A stretch of 41,599 nucleotides of DNA from Guillardia theta CCMP2712 (taxonomy: Eukaryota > Cryptophyceae > Pyrenomonadales > Geminigeraceae). The notes under the pieces are model-generated. The model was given only the letters and a program-made list of their open reading frames with translations. It did not search any database and had not been told where the DNA came from. Shown here one piece after another: positions 10,773 through 19,304 of this stretch (within the stretch, counting starts at the first letter, position 1; the number at the start of each line of letters is the position of its first letter). The stretch covers positions 115,239 through 156,837 of the forward strand of contig NW_005434595.1 in assembly GCF_000315625.1 (NCBI RefSeq), written 5' to 3'. The position numbers were made by a program, and so were the translations under genes.

Positions 10773-12614
10773 TCAAGTCAGCCTCAGAACAACCGACATC
10801 AACACAAGGGTCAACCCGTTCGAGTGAGCTGTAAAAGCCAAGGCTCCTAGGCCCGTATCGTCTGCTTCCCAGTTGTCACTTCTGTAGCCCTGGAGGTCGC
10901 CGTCTTGAGTGTTTTGACGCCTGTCGGCAGCTGTGGTTCGCTTTGAAGGATCCAGCCATATTCCCAGCTGCTTAGCCTTGGCACGAATGTGGTATTCACG
11001 TGCCGAGTGCGGAGACTTGGCGTTGGAAGTCGCAATGTGGGCGTCGGCTGACTTAGCAAGCATTTCAAGGTCCATTCTTGCTTTCTGGACCCTGTCTATG
11101 GCTGCAGTCTTCCTTCTACTCGGAATACCCAGCCTCTGCCTCTCCTCATCTCCTCCGTATGTACAAATGAGTGCCTCCACCAGTGGCAGCGCATCCTTGG
11201 GTAATGTTGCACGCAAGATTTCGAACTCCGCTGCATCCCCGAGTAACATAGCGCCACTCTGCTCGCGCTCGGAGTAATTCACATTCTTGTACAACATATC
11301 CAGGTAACGGACAAGATAATCGTCTGGCATTCCAACGGGATTCGACATCACCCCCTTGGTTACTTGCCATGGAGTACAAGACTTGTCCACGATCGGAACA
11401 ACCATTACGTTCAAACAATGAAGGATTCTTTCTCCAAGCCTCTCCTTCGAAGCCTGGACAGCGTACGTGGAGGGCTCAACATTCGAGTACTTGGCGAGGG
11501 GACCTGGTGGGTTCATGTTTGCATGAGCTTGTGATTGATCCAGGATGTTCTTCATGACTCGATTGAACTCATCAATGTATACCTGAATCAATCTTGGTCT
11601 TGGGACACACATCCAGTGCTCCATCTGATCTTCCACGCTCTCTTTGCCCATGATAGCCAAACCAGTCTTCAGCAAAGCTGCAACGTGAGCAGGGTTCCCC
11701 TCATGGTGAGATTTGGTGCCTAACGCCTTAGGGTCCAAGAAGCCTTGTTGTAAGGAATCCATCAAATCGTTTAGACGCTGCTGCAGCTCTTCAACTTGCG
11801 CAGAGAGTCGCAGCGGGAGCATTGAACGTTGAATCTTGGAACATCCTCGCTTCACAGTCTGAGGCGCAGAGGGGGGAAGGGGAAGGTCGATCATTGGGCT
11901 CCAGTCCTTGGGAAGATCAGTCTTCAAAGTTGACCCTCCTCCTGAATGCAGATGAACTTCGATTCTGTTCATCACAATCCTCAACCTTCGCTCAAACCCT
12001 ATCAGCTCTGTTGGGGCCTTGTTCTCTAACATGCGGACCAAGACGTCAATGGAGTCAAGCCCGGTAGCCATATGAAGAGGCTGTCTCATCGGCATTCTTG
12101 GGCGAGGATCGCGCTGGAACCCTACTCCCTGTGAGATAGCTAGAACACCAGGACGTGGCTCCCTGGGCTTTCTCCTCGGCTTCTGACCTCTCTCGATGTC
12201 GTACAAAACAGCTTCCAGGCATCGACAGAAATCAGTCTTGTCTCCCCAATACCTTCGCTCATCCTTGGGGACTTTTGCCTGCCTCTCCGCAAGAGCAGCG
12301 GAAACAATGCTCTGCGGAACATGAAATGTGATCATGTTTCCATCCATTGCTACGATTTGCCAGCCAGTCAAACGCTCCATGACTTTGTCCTTGTGCTCTA
12401 CCCAGGCACGATACCTGGTGCCGCCGTTGATCTCATGATCTCCTATCTTCACAGTGACTTGCACGTGCCCTCCAGCCACCACAACATCCGGAGGCATCTG
12501 ATCTCCATCAAGGTTGGGGTCGGTAGCGTCGTTGGGGTCAAGATCACCGCCCGTCATCGAATGGCCCTCGCCCTCAGGCGCGAGCACCCCAGGGCCATCA
12601 TTCTCATGAACCAT
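10773..12614 (-). CDS. 613-residue single-exon protein with copy 1 of the unrecognised domain
   Basis: One uninterrupted frame starts at ATG (MVHENDGPGVLAPEGEGHSM) after a short acidic leader. Residues 51-143 hold the same domain as the neighbouring frame (VQVTVKIGDH, RYRAWVEHKD, MERLTGWQIV, ITFHVP, ERRYWGDKTDFCRCLE). A large C-terminal region follows with FERRLRIVMNRIEVHLHSGG, a Gln/Leu helix and YLVRYLDMLYKNVNYSE, which looks globular. I cannot name a family. It stands out by having no intron in 1.84 kb, while neighbours have introns every 100 bases or so. The frame may continue by splicing into the next reading frame (see that entry), in which case the stop at 10773 would be intronic. Confidence 0.65.
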   Translation of the reverse strand: MVHENDGPGVLAPEGEGHSMTGGDLDPNDATDPNLDGDQMPPDVVVAGGHVQVTVKIGDHEINGGTRYRAWVEHKDKVMERLTGWQIVAMDGNMITFHVPQSIVSAALAERQAKVPKDERRYWGDKTDFCRCLEAVLYDIERGQKPRRKPREPRPGVLAISQGVGFQRDPRPRMPMRQPLHMATGLDSIDVLVRMLENKAPTELIGFERRLRIVMNRIEVHLHSGGGSTLKTDLPKDWSPMIDLPLPPSAPQTVKRGCSKIQRSMLPLRLSAQVEELQQRLNDLMDSLQQGFLDPKALGTKSHHEGNPAHVAALLKTGLAIMGKESVEDQMEHWMCVPRPRLIQVYIDEFNRVMKNILDQSQAHANMNPPGPLAKYSNVEPSTYAVQASKERLGERILHCLNVMVVPIVDKSCTPWQVTKGVMSNPVGMPDDYLVRYLDMLYKNVNYSEREQSGAMLLGDAAEFEILRATLPKDALPLVEALICTYGGDEERQRLGIPSRRKTAAIDRVQKARMDLEMLAKSADAHIATSNAKSPHSAREYHIRAKAKQLGIWLDPSKRTTAADRRQNTQDGDLQGYRSDNWEADDTGLGALAFTAHSNGLTLVLMSVVLRLT

Positions 12615-13339
12615 GATGCTGGATTCGAGCTGGTGCTGAGATCAAGACAGGCAGAGCTTCGACTTGTAGCAAGCACTTCTCGATGCAAACCTTGCTGGTA
12701 ACCTACAAAGCTGTGCGGTGATCCAGCCGTTGACCTGAGGAAAGGTTTCAGAGATGTCCAAAGACGGAAGACGAGAGCATGCCGATGGGACAACGGAAAG
12801 AGAACAAGATATCAGCAAATGTACAATAGCTCAGGAAGCTCAAAATGAAACGGGTACGGAGTATTTCAGCATTGGGAACACAAAGCCAACTGTTAGTCTC
12901 GAATCTCAGGGTTAAGCGATGCGATGCAGGGTCAGATGTGATGACTCATGATATGGCAAGTAGCAGTAGACCATCTATCATATAATGCCACAGATAAGAC
13001 GCCTCCCACACAAAAAAAAGCAGCATTCGACAGAGGGGGAGTTAACGTTGGGTAAGGGAGCCACGAACACAGTACAGGTGGCCAGGAAGAGAAACAAAAT
13101 GAAGGAGAAACATGAATGGGGGGGACAAGACGAGTGTCTCTGTACTTTGGATGAAGAGGAGGAGGGGGAGGGCAGGCCGAGGAACGTGATGCGAGGAGAT
13201 TGAAGGGGCGGGGATAGATTGGGGACGGTGCATGGGCGGGAGAAGAGAAGGTGTACCTGGCAAACGGAGGGGTACTCCAATAAACAAGGGGGTGGGGTAC
13301 TGACATACACAATTGGGGTGGGTGCAGGATGATGAAAAT
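12615..13339. other. Intergenic stretch, no clear gene
   Basis: Upstream of the 10773-12614 frame. Several short open frames occur but none has coding character or good splice context. It probably holds the promoter of the minus-strand gene. Confidence 0.4.
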
Positions 13340-13990
13340 ATCTTAATTGGACTGGCCTATTGGTAGGTGGGGGTATATCAATACAGGGGTCAGGGGTCCA
13401 CTGAGTGGGTCCTTGGTCGATGGGAAGAACGGGGTCTCAGGACAAGGGCCTTTCCGGCACAGGGTTGTTCTCCCCCACATTGGTGGGGGTACATCGAAAA
13501 AAGAAAAAAAGTGTACCGGTGTGAATCAGGGCAATATCTACATGGATTGTGGGGTGTTTTTGTCTGGTGTAATTTACCACCCCACCCCCTGATTTGCCCG
13601 TTTTGACGTAGGAAATGTTCATGACCACTCCCTTTACTTCAATTTGCTATTCGATCACCCCACCCATTGTGTAAAACATTAAGAACTACTTGCGAAGTGT
13701 TAGAGCGTCGTTCACAGACAAACCCAGATTAGGGGTGATCACCCCCTGCACGGGAGGCCAATCTGCAGGGAGCTTAAAAAAACTGACGACAGTCAGAACA
13801 GAGCAATTGGCAACAGCTTTCCATTAGTGTACATTTTGATCTCTAATGATTTTTTATCAAACAAGAGGAAATTTCCGGTGAAGGACGGCGGGGGTGATGG
13901 TGAACGGAGGGGGTACATCCTCCCATATGTCGTTTGGTAAGAAGAAGGGGTACTGGATGTTATCTATAACCCCTTCAATTACCGTAGAAA
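13340..13990. repeat. Degenerate GGGGTA/CCCACCCC-rich island 1
   Basis: Clustered words such as GGTGGGGGTA, ACCCCACCCATTGTGT and GGGGTGATCACCCCC, the last a palindrome, lie in otherwise AT-richer DNA. The same vocabulary recurs in three other intergenic islands. No coding frame is supported. Confidence 0.6.
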
Positions 13991-14189
13991 GAACGGGTAG
14001 TGACAGAGCTGCTCTGACAGAGACTCGCCTCAGATGAACAAAAAAAGAAAAGTTTTTTATCTCCAATTTTACAGTTTGTTTTTTTTCAACGGTTGTCATG
14101 ACAAGCTATGGGGGAAAACGCAGCGGTGGCACTGCGACGTTCCTTGGGCCCGCTGGAAGATGCACACGCGTGCGGGGCTGGAAGGAGAA

Positions 14190-14300
14190 CAGAGCAGAGC
14201 AGAGCAGAGCAGAGCAGAGCAGAGCAGAGCAGAGCAAGAGCAAGAGCAGAGCAGAGCAAGAGCAGAGCAAGAGCAGAGCAAGAGCAGAGCCAGAGCCCTG
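14190..14300. repeat. GAGCA pentamer satellite
   Basis: A tandem array of GAGCA, later interspersed with AGAGCAAGAGCA. It gives open frames of Glu-Gln-Ser-Arg-Ala strings on the plus strand and Leu/Cys/Ser strings on the minus strand, none supported as protein. Confidence 0.9.
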
Positions 14301-14584
14301 GCAGACTCCGGCAGAGCAGAGGGCCAGAGCGAAAGGTCTGTGTCGAGGTGAAAATCAGGGAAGGGCAAACCCCAGGGGATAGCGAGAAGCCCGGCACACA
14401 TGAGGAGAATGTTAGGACGGTTGCATGATGTAGAACGCTCATGGAGAGAAATCGAGGTTTCGGAATATTCGCTCGAGGATCGTGGAGAAGACTTTGAAGC
14501 GGAAGGAAGGACAAAGTTCAGTGTGAGAGACAAAAGATTCTAGACTTGAAAAAGTTGCCATGATTGCAAATGGGTAGAGTACCC

Positions 14585-15193
14585 ATGAATGTTCAAGGTC
14601 ATGGCAGGTTTTCTAGCTGGACATCGAGATGGTCCGCACGGAGTAAACGCTCACTTTCCTTCCCCAACTCCCCCGCGGAGATGTCGAGAAAGAGCAGCGG
14701 CTTCGGAGTTTCGACCCCGCGGGTGTTGGAGTTTCGCCGCGCTCCGAGAGACTGTGAGGTAGGACAGGAAGAGGAAGGAAGAAAGGATGTTTGAACAACA
14801 TCAGGTACTCAAGGACACGCTTTCCTCTCCCTCTCCGCTCAACGGATCGTCGTACTGGTTGAGGAGAGCAGGTGGGAGATTCGTAAGGGGCCATGATTTC
14901 AGAGGGAGCTTACAGGATTGACAGAGGAAGATTCAGACCGTTTCCAGAAGAAGATGAGCTACAAGACTGAAGTAAGTTGTTTTGAGTTGAGATGTAACCT
15001 GATCGACAGTTGTTGGTCAACTCAGGCAAAGCATAGAAGGGAGTACTCGTTGTCTGAGATGGAAGGTGGATGATGACGATGAATCAAATTTTGAGTTTGC
15101 GTGTTGTTGAACTCTGCTTTTCTTTCTCTCGCATTGCAGAAAGGCTCAACGATCAGATTGAAAAAGAAATCATTTCTCTCAGCCCACGTGTAA
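14585..15193 (+). CDS. Small Ser/Arg-rich protein, three exons
   Basis: Exon 14585-14758 (MNVQGHGRFSSWTSRWSARS...) ends at GAG|GTAGGA. Exon 14903-14971 (RELTGLTEEDSDRFQKKM) lies between a TTTCAG acceptor and a GTAAGT donor. Exon 15140-15193 (KGSTIRLKKKSFLSAH) follows TTGCAG. All join in phase 0 to about 98 residues. The middle exon is the best supported. The last exon is weaker, because a shifted frame across it (RLNDQIEKEIISLSPR) also looks coding and would imply a different junction and more exons. An upstream frame at 14400-14540 (MRRMLGRLHDVERSW) may be a 5' exon of the same gene but does not join cleanly. Family unknown. Confidence 0.4.
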
Positions 15194-16320
15194 GACCTTG
15201 GATTGGTCTGGCATGTGCTCCAATCATTATGTGAAACAGAGCTCAAGAAATTTTTATGATTCCACTACCATCACGTCCGATGCATCTTGTGAGGAAACAA
15301 CTCTTGTTCGCCCTCATTTCTTTTTAATCGTCATGTCAGCTGTTGACCTTTCACAATCTCTGTGTGAAGAAGAGATGTCACCGTTGCAAAAGGTCGCAAA
15401 CTGATCAAGATGCAGAGCAATTGTGAAATAATCCCATCGTCAGGCTCATACTCTTCTGGAACTTATCAAGCAAAGGCAAAACTCGCAAACTAAAGAAAGC
15501 CACAAGGTGAAAGATAACAGTTTGAATACAAGAACCAGAGAACTCATTCGAGATTTTGATGATTACACGCTGAGAGTCTTGGTGTCTTGCCGTGTTTGAC
15601 TTGTCTCAGGGAGTTGTTCACTTCTATCCCTTCACTGCGACAGAAAGGTGATGATGAAGAAGAGGGAGGCGGCGGAGAGTAAGGAAGCGAGTGAAGGGGG
15701 GGGGGGGATGATGGAGGGAGAGGGGTGAGAGGGAGAGGGAGGGATATTTTGCAGGTGCCGTTGACTATCCGAAAGGTTCAAACTGAACGGAAGGGATTAT
15801 GGCATCAAGCAGTTCAGAGCACAAAACAGCTTCACCATCCCCAGACGTGAGTATGAAATGACATGTAGACCAACCTCATCATGTCAAGAAAATGCATGTC
15901 ATAGTCAGAAAACTGCATTTCAAAGATACTATCACTCATGACAACCGGACAAGAAAACAACATAAACCACACACACAAAGTCAGGCAGGCCGACAGACAA
16001 AGACACGAAGAAAAACAAGCAGGAAAGAGGGCAGACGTACATGACATGTTCAAACACTCAAACAGGCAACAAGTGAACGTGACTTGAGTTTTACATCAGG
16101 TGAAAGTCAGTATCTCTCGCCCCTAGGACTTCCGTTCGCTACCGGGTCAGCGACTGAAGATCATTTCTGTTCTCTGAGATTCAAATTTTCAGGGGAAATT
16201 TGCAAGGAGAGCGAAAATCAAACCTGCGATTTGAGTATCCCAAGGTAGCCTTTACTTTGACATGTTTTGCACTTTGATGTGGAACATGTTAAAATCATAA
16301 ATGTTGTTTAATGTCCTAGA
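15194..16320. other. Intergenic or intronic stretch, no supported gene
   Basis: No frame with good coding character was found. A G-run with GGGAGAGG units lies near 15690-15745. Confidence 0.4.
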
Positions 16321-16371
16321 ATGAGTGATGTGATGTTTGACACTGTAAGATATTGTTTCGTGTCTTCTAAC

Positions 16372-16800
16372 CATCTCCTCTCCTCCCCCTCGTCTCCTCC
16401 CTCTCTCCTCTCTCCTCCCTCTCTCCTCTCTTCTCTCCTCTCCTCTCCTCTCCTCTCCTCTCCTCTCCTCTCCTCTCCTCTCCTCTCCTCTCCTCTCCTN
16501 NNNNNNNNNNNNNNNNNNNNNNNNNNNNNNNNNNNNNNNNNNNNNNNNNNNNNNNNNNNNNNNNNNNNNNNNNNNNNNNNNNNNNNNNNNNNNNNNNNNG
16601 AACGGTCGAAAACCTCCCTCCCTCCCCCTTTCCCCCCCCTTCCCCCCACTGTCTATTCTTCCTTCGTCACCTTCTCTTCCCCACTTTCCAGCTCTCTCCT
16701 CTCCTCTCTCTCTGTTGCCCTTCTCTCCCCCTCCCTCCCTTCCTCCTCCTTCTCTCCCTTCCTCCTCCCTTCCCTTACTGCTTTCCCTGCTACTCTCTCC
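16372..16800. repeat. TCTCC satellite flanking a 100-N assembly gap
   Basis: A TCTCC pentamer array runs into a gap of exactly 100 Ns (16500-16599), a common placeholder for unknown length. CT-rich DNA continues on the far side. The array probably caused the assembly break. Confidence 0.9.
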
Positions 16801-16815
16801 TTTACCTCTTCAGCA

Positions 16816-16980
16816 GGTTCGCTGCGGGGCAAGCTGCGGGAGTCTCAGGCTGACGGCGTAGACTTTTGCATGTACGATGAGAGGAGAAGAGGAGAGATGA
16901 GAGCGGAGCAGCAGATCATCCTGATCTTGGAACTGACAGGACCACTGCTGGGCCGACGTCATGCTCGCAGAACAGAGTGA
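16816..16980 (+). CDS. Possible terminal exon of unknown gene
   Basis: After a CT tract and CAG, an open stretch contains SLRGKLRESQADGVDFCMYD and ends LLGRRHARRTE before a TGA. The residue mix is plausible for a last exon, but no partner exon is visible across the gap. Low confidence. Confidence 0.18.
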   Translation, partial: GSLRGKLRESQADGVDFCMYDERRRGEMRAEQQIILILELTGPLLGRRHARRTE

Positions 16981-17364
16981 GCGGGAAGGAGGGAGGGAGA
17001 GCTGCGGTGAATGTAAACCTTGCAGGTGAAAACAAGCAGAATTGTGGGAGATGGAGTCAAGATAGTGAGTTCACTCCCTTTTTCTCTGCTTCTCTTTTCC
17101 TCCTCCTCCTTCTTATTCCATCGCAGCCATTCGCCTTCGAGCCTCAAGAGTGCTATTCGCCGTTAAAAAGCCCAGAGAGGTCCTCCTTCTCTCCCCCCCC
17201 CCCCCGCCCCCCCCCCCCCCCTCCTCTTCCTCTCTCTTCCTCGTCCTCCTCCTTCCGATCTCACCATCTTCTCAGGAGGTGACTTCAGCTCGTAAACTTC
17301 TTAATGATCTCCACCTCCTCCTGCATGCAGCGGTCGAACAGCTCAGGGGACGCTCCTCCTGCGC

Positions 17365-18633
17365 CTACCGAGGAAGAAGTTCCTCCTCCTTCGCCTTGAG
17401 AGCTCGTCCGATCTGCTTCCTCGCAGATGAGGGGAGCTCCTTGTGCAGCAGCCAGAGCTTGCGTGCCGCATCGTTGTCTACTCCCTCCTCCTTCCCGTCC
17501 TTGAACGAGAAAGGTTTGTATCCAGATGTTGTGGGGTCTGGGCTGGCAGTGAACCAGTGTACTGCTCCTCCACTCTTTCCTCCTCCTCCCTGTTGAAGGA
17601 CAGAAATTTGGCTCCCCACCGACTCGAAGCCTCCTTGCATGCATATTCCCGACCTCACGTCTCGGAGACACTTGGCCATGCTAGGAACGTCCACACGAAG
17701 TCCCTCCTCCTCCTTGCACATCTTCTCCAGCCACTCCTTCCCTGCTGCTTCCCTTCCTTCCGGCTCCAGGTCATCAGCCACCAGACCTCCTCTCCCTCCT
17801 CCCAGCATGACAACCTTCCAGTCGAACTCTACAGCTCCATCCCACCACCCCTCGGCCTTGGCAGTCTCTAGCAGCTTCGAGTGCGTCAGGTCAGGGCGGC
17901 GAATGCTCACTCCATTGGAAATGTTTCTCCTCCTCCCCTTGCCCACCCTCTCCGCTGCCCACCAGCTCCGCCCTCCCGTCTCCATCACCCACGCCTCCTC
18001 TGCGTCTGCGAAGATGAAGGAGTTCTCGTAGCACCAGTCTCCGTCCTCCTCGCACGGCCCTCCCTGCCCGTGAGCCTCCAGCAGCGCCGCCGCAACCTCA
18101 ACAGCCTCGCGTGCTCCTGCCGCTCGCTCGAGCACCAGTCGAACGAGGTCCATCCCGAGCAGCCGCTTCCCGCCATCGTCGCAGGAGGAAGCTTCTCTTG
18201 TCGTTACCGCCTCGTTCCCTGCGCACAGTCCCATCTCGTTGGCTCCCATCTCAGCTCCCCACAGCCATGCCGGTCGGCTGAGAATGACAGCAAAAGTCTT
18301 TCTTGCCTGAGGGATCTCAATGTACTGGCAGCGAACCTTGCTGCCCTCTGCATGCTCCTGAGAGTTGAAGCGAACGACCTCGTGCACTTCCGTGCATGGC
18401 CTGTCGCTGTTCTTGCTGAAGATAGTTGCTCCTTCTGCTCCGACGATGACGAAGGAGTCGCAAGACTGAGGAGGACGAGTGTGCATGTTGGTATCTAGGA
18501 TTCTGCTGGCAGGGTTACTTCTCTTTGAAAACTTTGAGGGGCGGGGCAGAGCAGGGGGGTAGGAATTCAGAAGACCGTCCACAATCAAGAAGCAAGGAAA
18601 GAAAAGAAAACTCCAAAACAATCTTGATCGCAT
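17365..18633 (-). CDS. Secernin-family (peptidase C69-like) protein with N-terminal signal-like segment
   Basis: One open frame of about 422 residues. Secernin/C69 hallmarks are clear: SCDSFV with the presumed N-terminal nucleophile Cys (about residue 58), FSKNSDRP, then WLWGAEMGANEMGLCAGNEA, DLVRLVLERAAGA, NSFIFADAEEAWVMETGG and RNISNGVSI. These belong to the Ntn-hydrolase fold; secernins act in exocytosis in animals and their enzyme activity is unclear. From the first ATG, residues 1-24 (MRSRLFWSFLFFPCFLIVDG) look like a signal peptide followed by a Pro/Ser/Lys-rich linker, which would allow ER or plastid routing. Starting instead at Met50 (MHTRPPQSCDSF) gives a normal cytosolic secernin. 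Just past the stop, another frame reads LFDRCMQEEVEIIKKF, possibly the true C-terminus reached by an intron or an error. Confidence 0.82.
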   Translation of the reverse strand: MRSRLFWSFLFFPCFLIVDGLLNSYPPALPRPSKFSKRSNPASRILDTNMHTRPPQSCDSFVIVGAEGATIFSKNSDRPCTEVHEVVRFNSQEHAEGSKVRCQYIEIPQARKTFAVILSRPAWLWGAEMGANEMGLCAGNEAVTTREASSCDDGGKRLLGMDLVRLVLERAAGAREAVEVAAALLEAHGQGGPCEEDGDWCYENSFIFADAEEAWVMETGGRSWWAAERVGKGRRRNISNGVSIRRPDLTHSKLLETAKAEGWWDGAVEFDWKVVMLGGGRGGLVADDLEPEGREAAGKEWLEKMCKEEEGLRVDVPSMAKCLRDVRSGICMQGGFESVGSQISVLQQGGGGKSGGAVHWFTASPDPTTSGYKPFSFKDGKEEGVDNDAARKLWLLHKELPSSARKQIGRALKAKEEELLPR

Positions 18634-18812
18634 CCTATCAGTCACAAAAGTTCAGGAGATTCAGGGCGACTGCTTCATCGAATTGAAGAGCCTACAAACG
18701 CATACAACAACTTGTGTTATCACTCTAAAACATTGGTAAAAGAATTGAAATCGGTAGAAACAAGAAACAACATCAACGTGTTCAAAAAATCTTAATCTTT
18801 ACTCCTTTGACT

Positions 18813-18897
18813 CCCCCTCCCTCCCTCCCTCCCTCCCTCCCTCCCTCTCCCTCCCCCTCCCCTCCTCCCTCCCTCCTCTCTCTCTCTCTCTCTCCCT
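18813..18897. repeat. CCCT/CTCT pyrimidine tract
   Basis: A CCCT tetramer array grading into CT dinucleotides, between the 5' end of the secernin gene and the 3' end of the cullin gene. Confidence 0.9.
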
Positions 18898-19074
18898 TTT
18901 CCTTCGACGTTTCCTCTATGCAGGGATCGGACCTTCCACTTCATCTTTCAAAAAGTCACTGATAATTTGAAAATATAAAGTCAATTTTGATGCCAGAATA
19001 CCAAATCTGATCGGGGAAGTTGTAAGAGTAAGCAGGAAGATGACCAACAGGCGCATCATCATTCAAGGCTGACT

Positions 19075-19262
19075 GACCCTATAGCCTTCAGTCACCTGGC
19101 ACCCGGCGATCCCGGCGGGCCCGAGCCTCCAACTCCGATGATCATCGATCGGGCCTCGCCGGCACTGAGGCTACTAACACAGCCGAGTCACATAGCCGCT
19201 CGGAGTGGAGCGCCGCCAGGCCGTGGCATCGGAGCTTAGGTGACGGTCATCGAGTGACAGGC
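19075..19262. other. GC-rich island just downstream of the cullin gene
   Basis: About 190 bases of high GC (GGCGATCCCGGCGGGCCC and similar) with a sharp contrast to the AT-rich flanks. On the minus strand it begins 40-70 bases after the cullin stop with CTCGATGACCGTCACC. It has several self-complementary words. I see no tRNA, rRNA or protein pattern. A 3' UTR structure, an unknown structured RNA or a repeat element are all possible. Confidence 0.45.
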
Positions 19263-19304
19263 TTGAAGGCAGAGAGCGCGTAAACGGCTGACAGCGATAC
19301 AATC

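Noticed and set aside
13720-13760. GGGGTGATCACCCC palindrome as an operator or terminator
   Set aside because: It is one member of the repeat island vocabulary in a eukaryotic intergenic region; no regulatory context.
16308-16980. Open frames crossing the N gap
   Set aside because: They rely on unknown bases and on a satellite.
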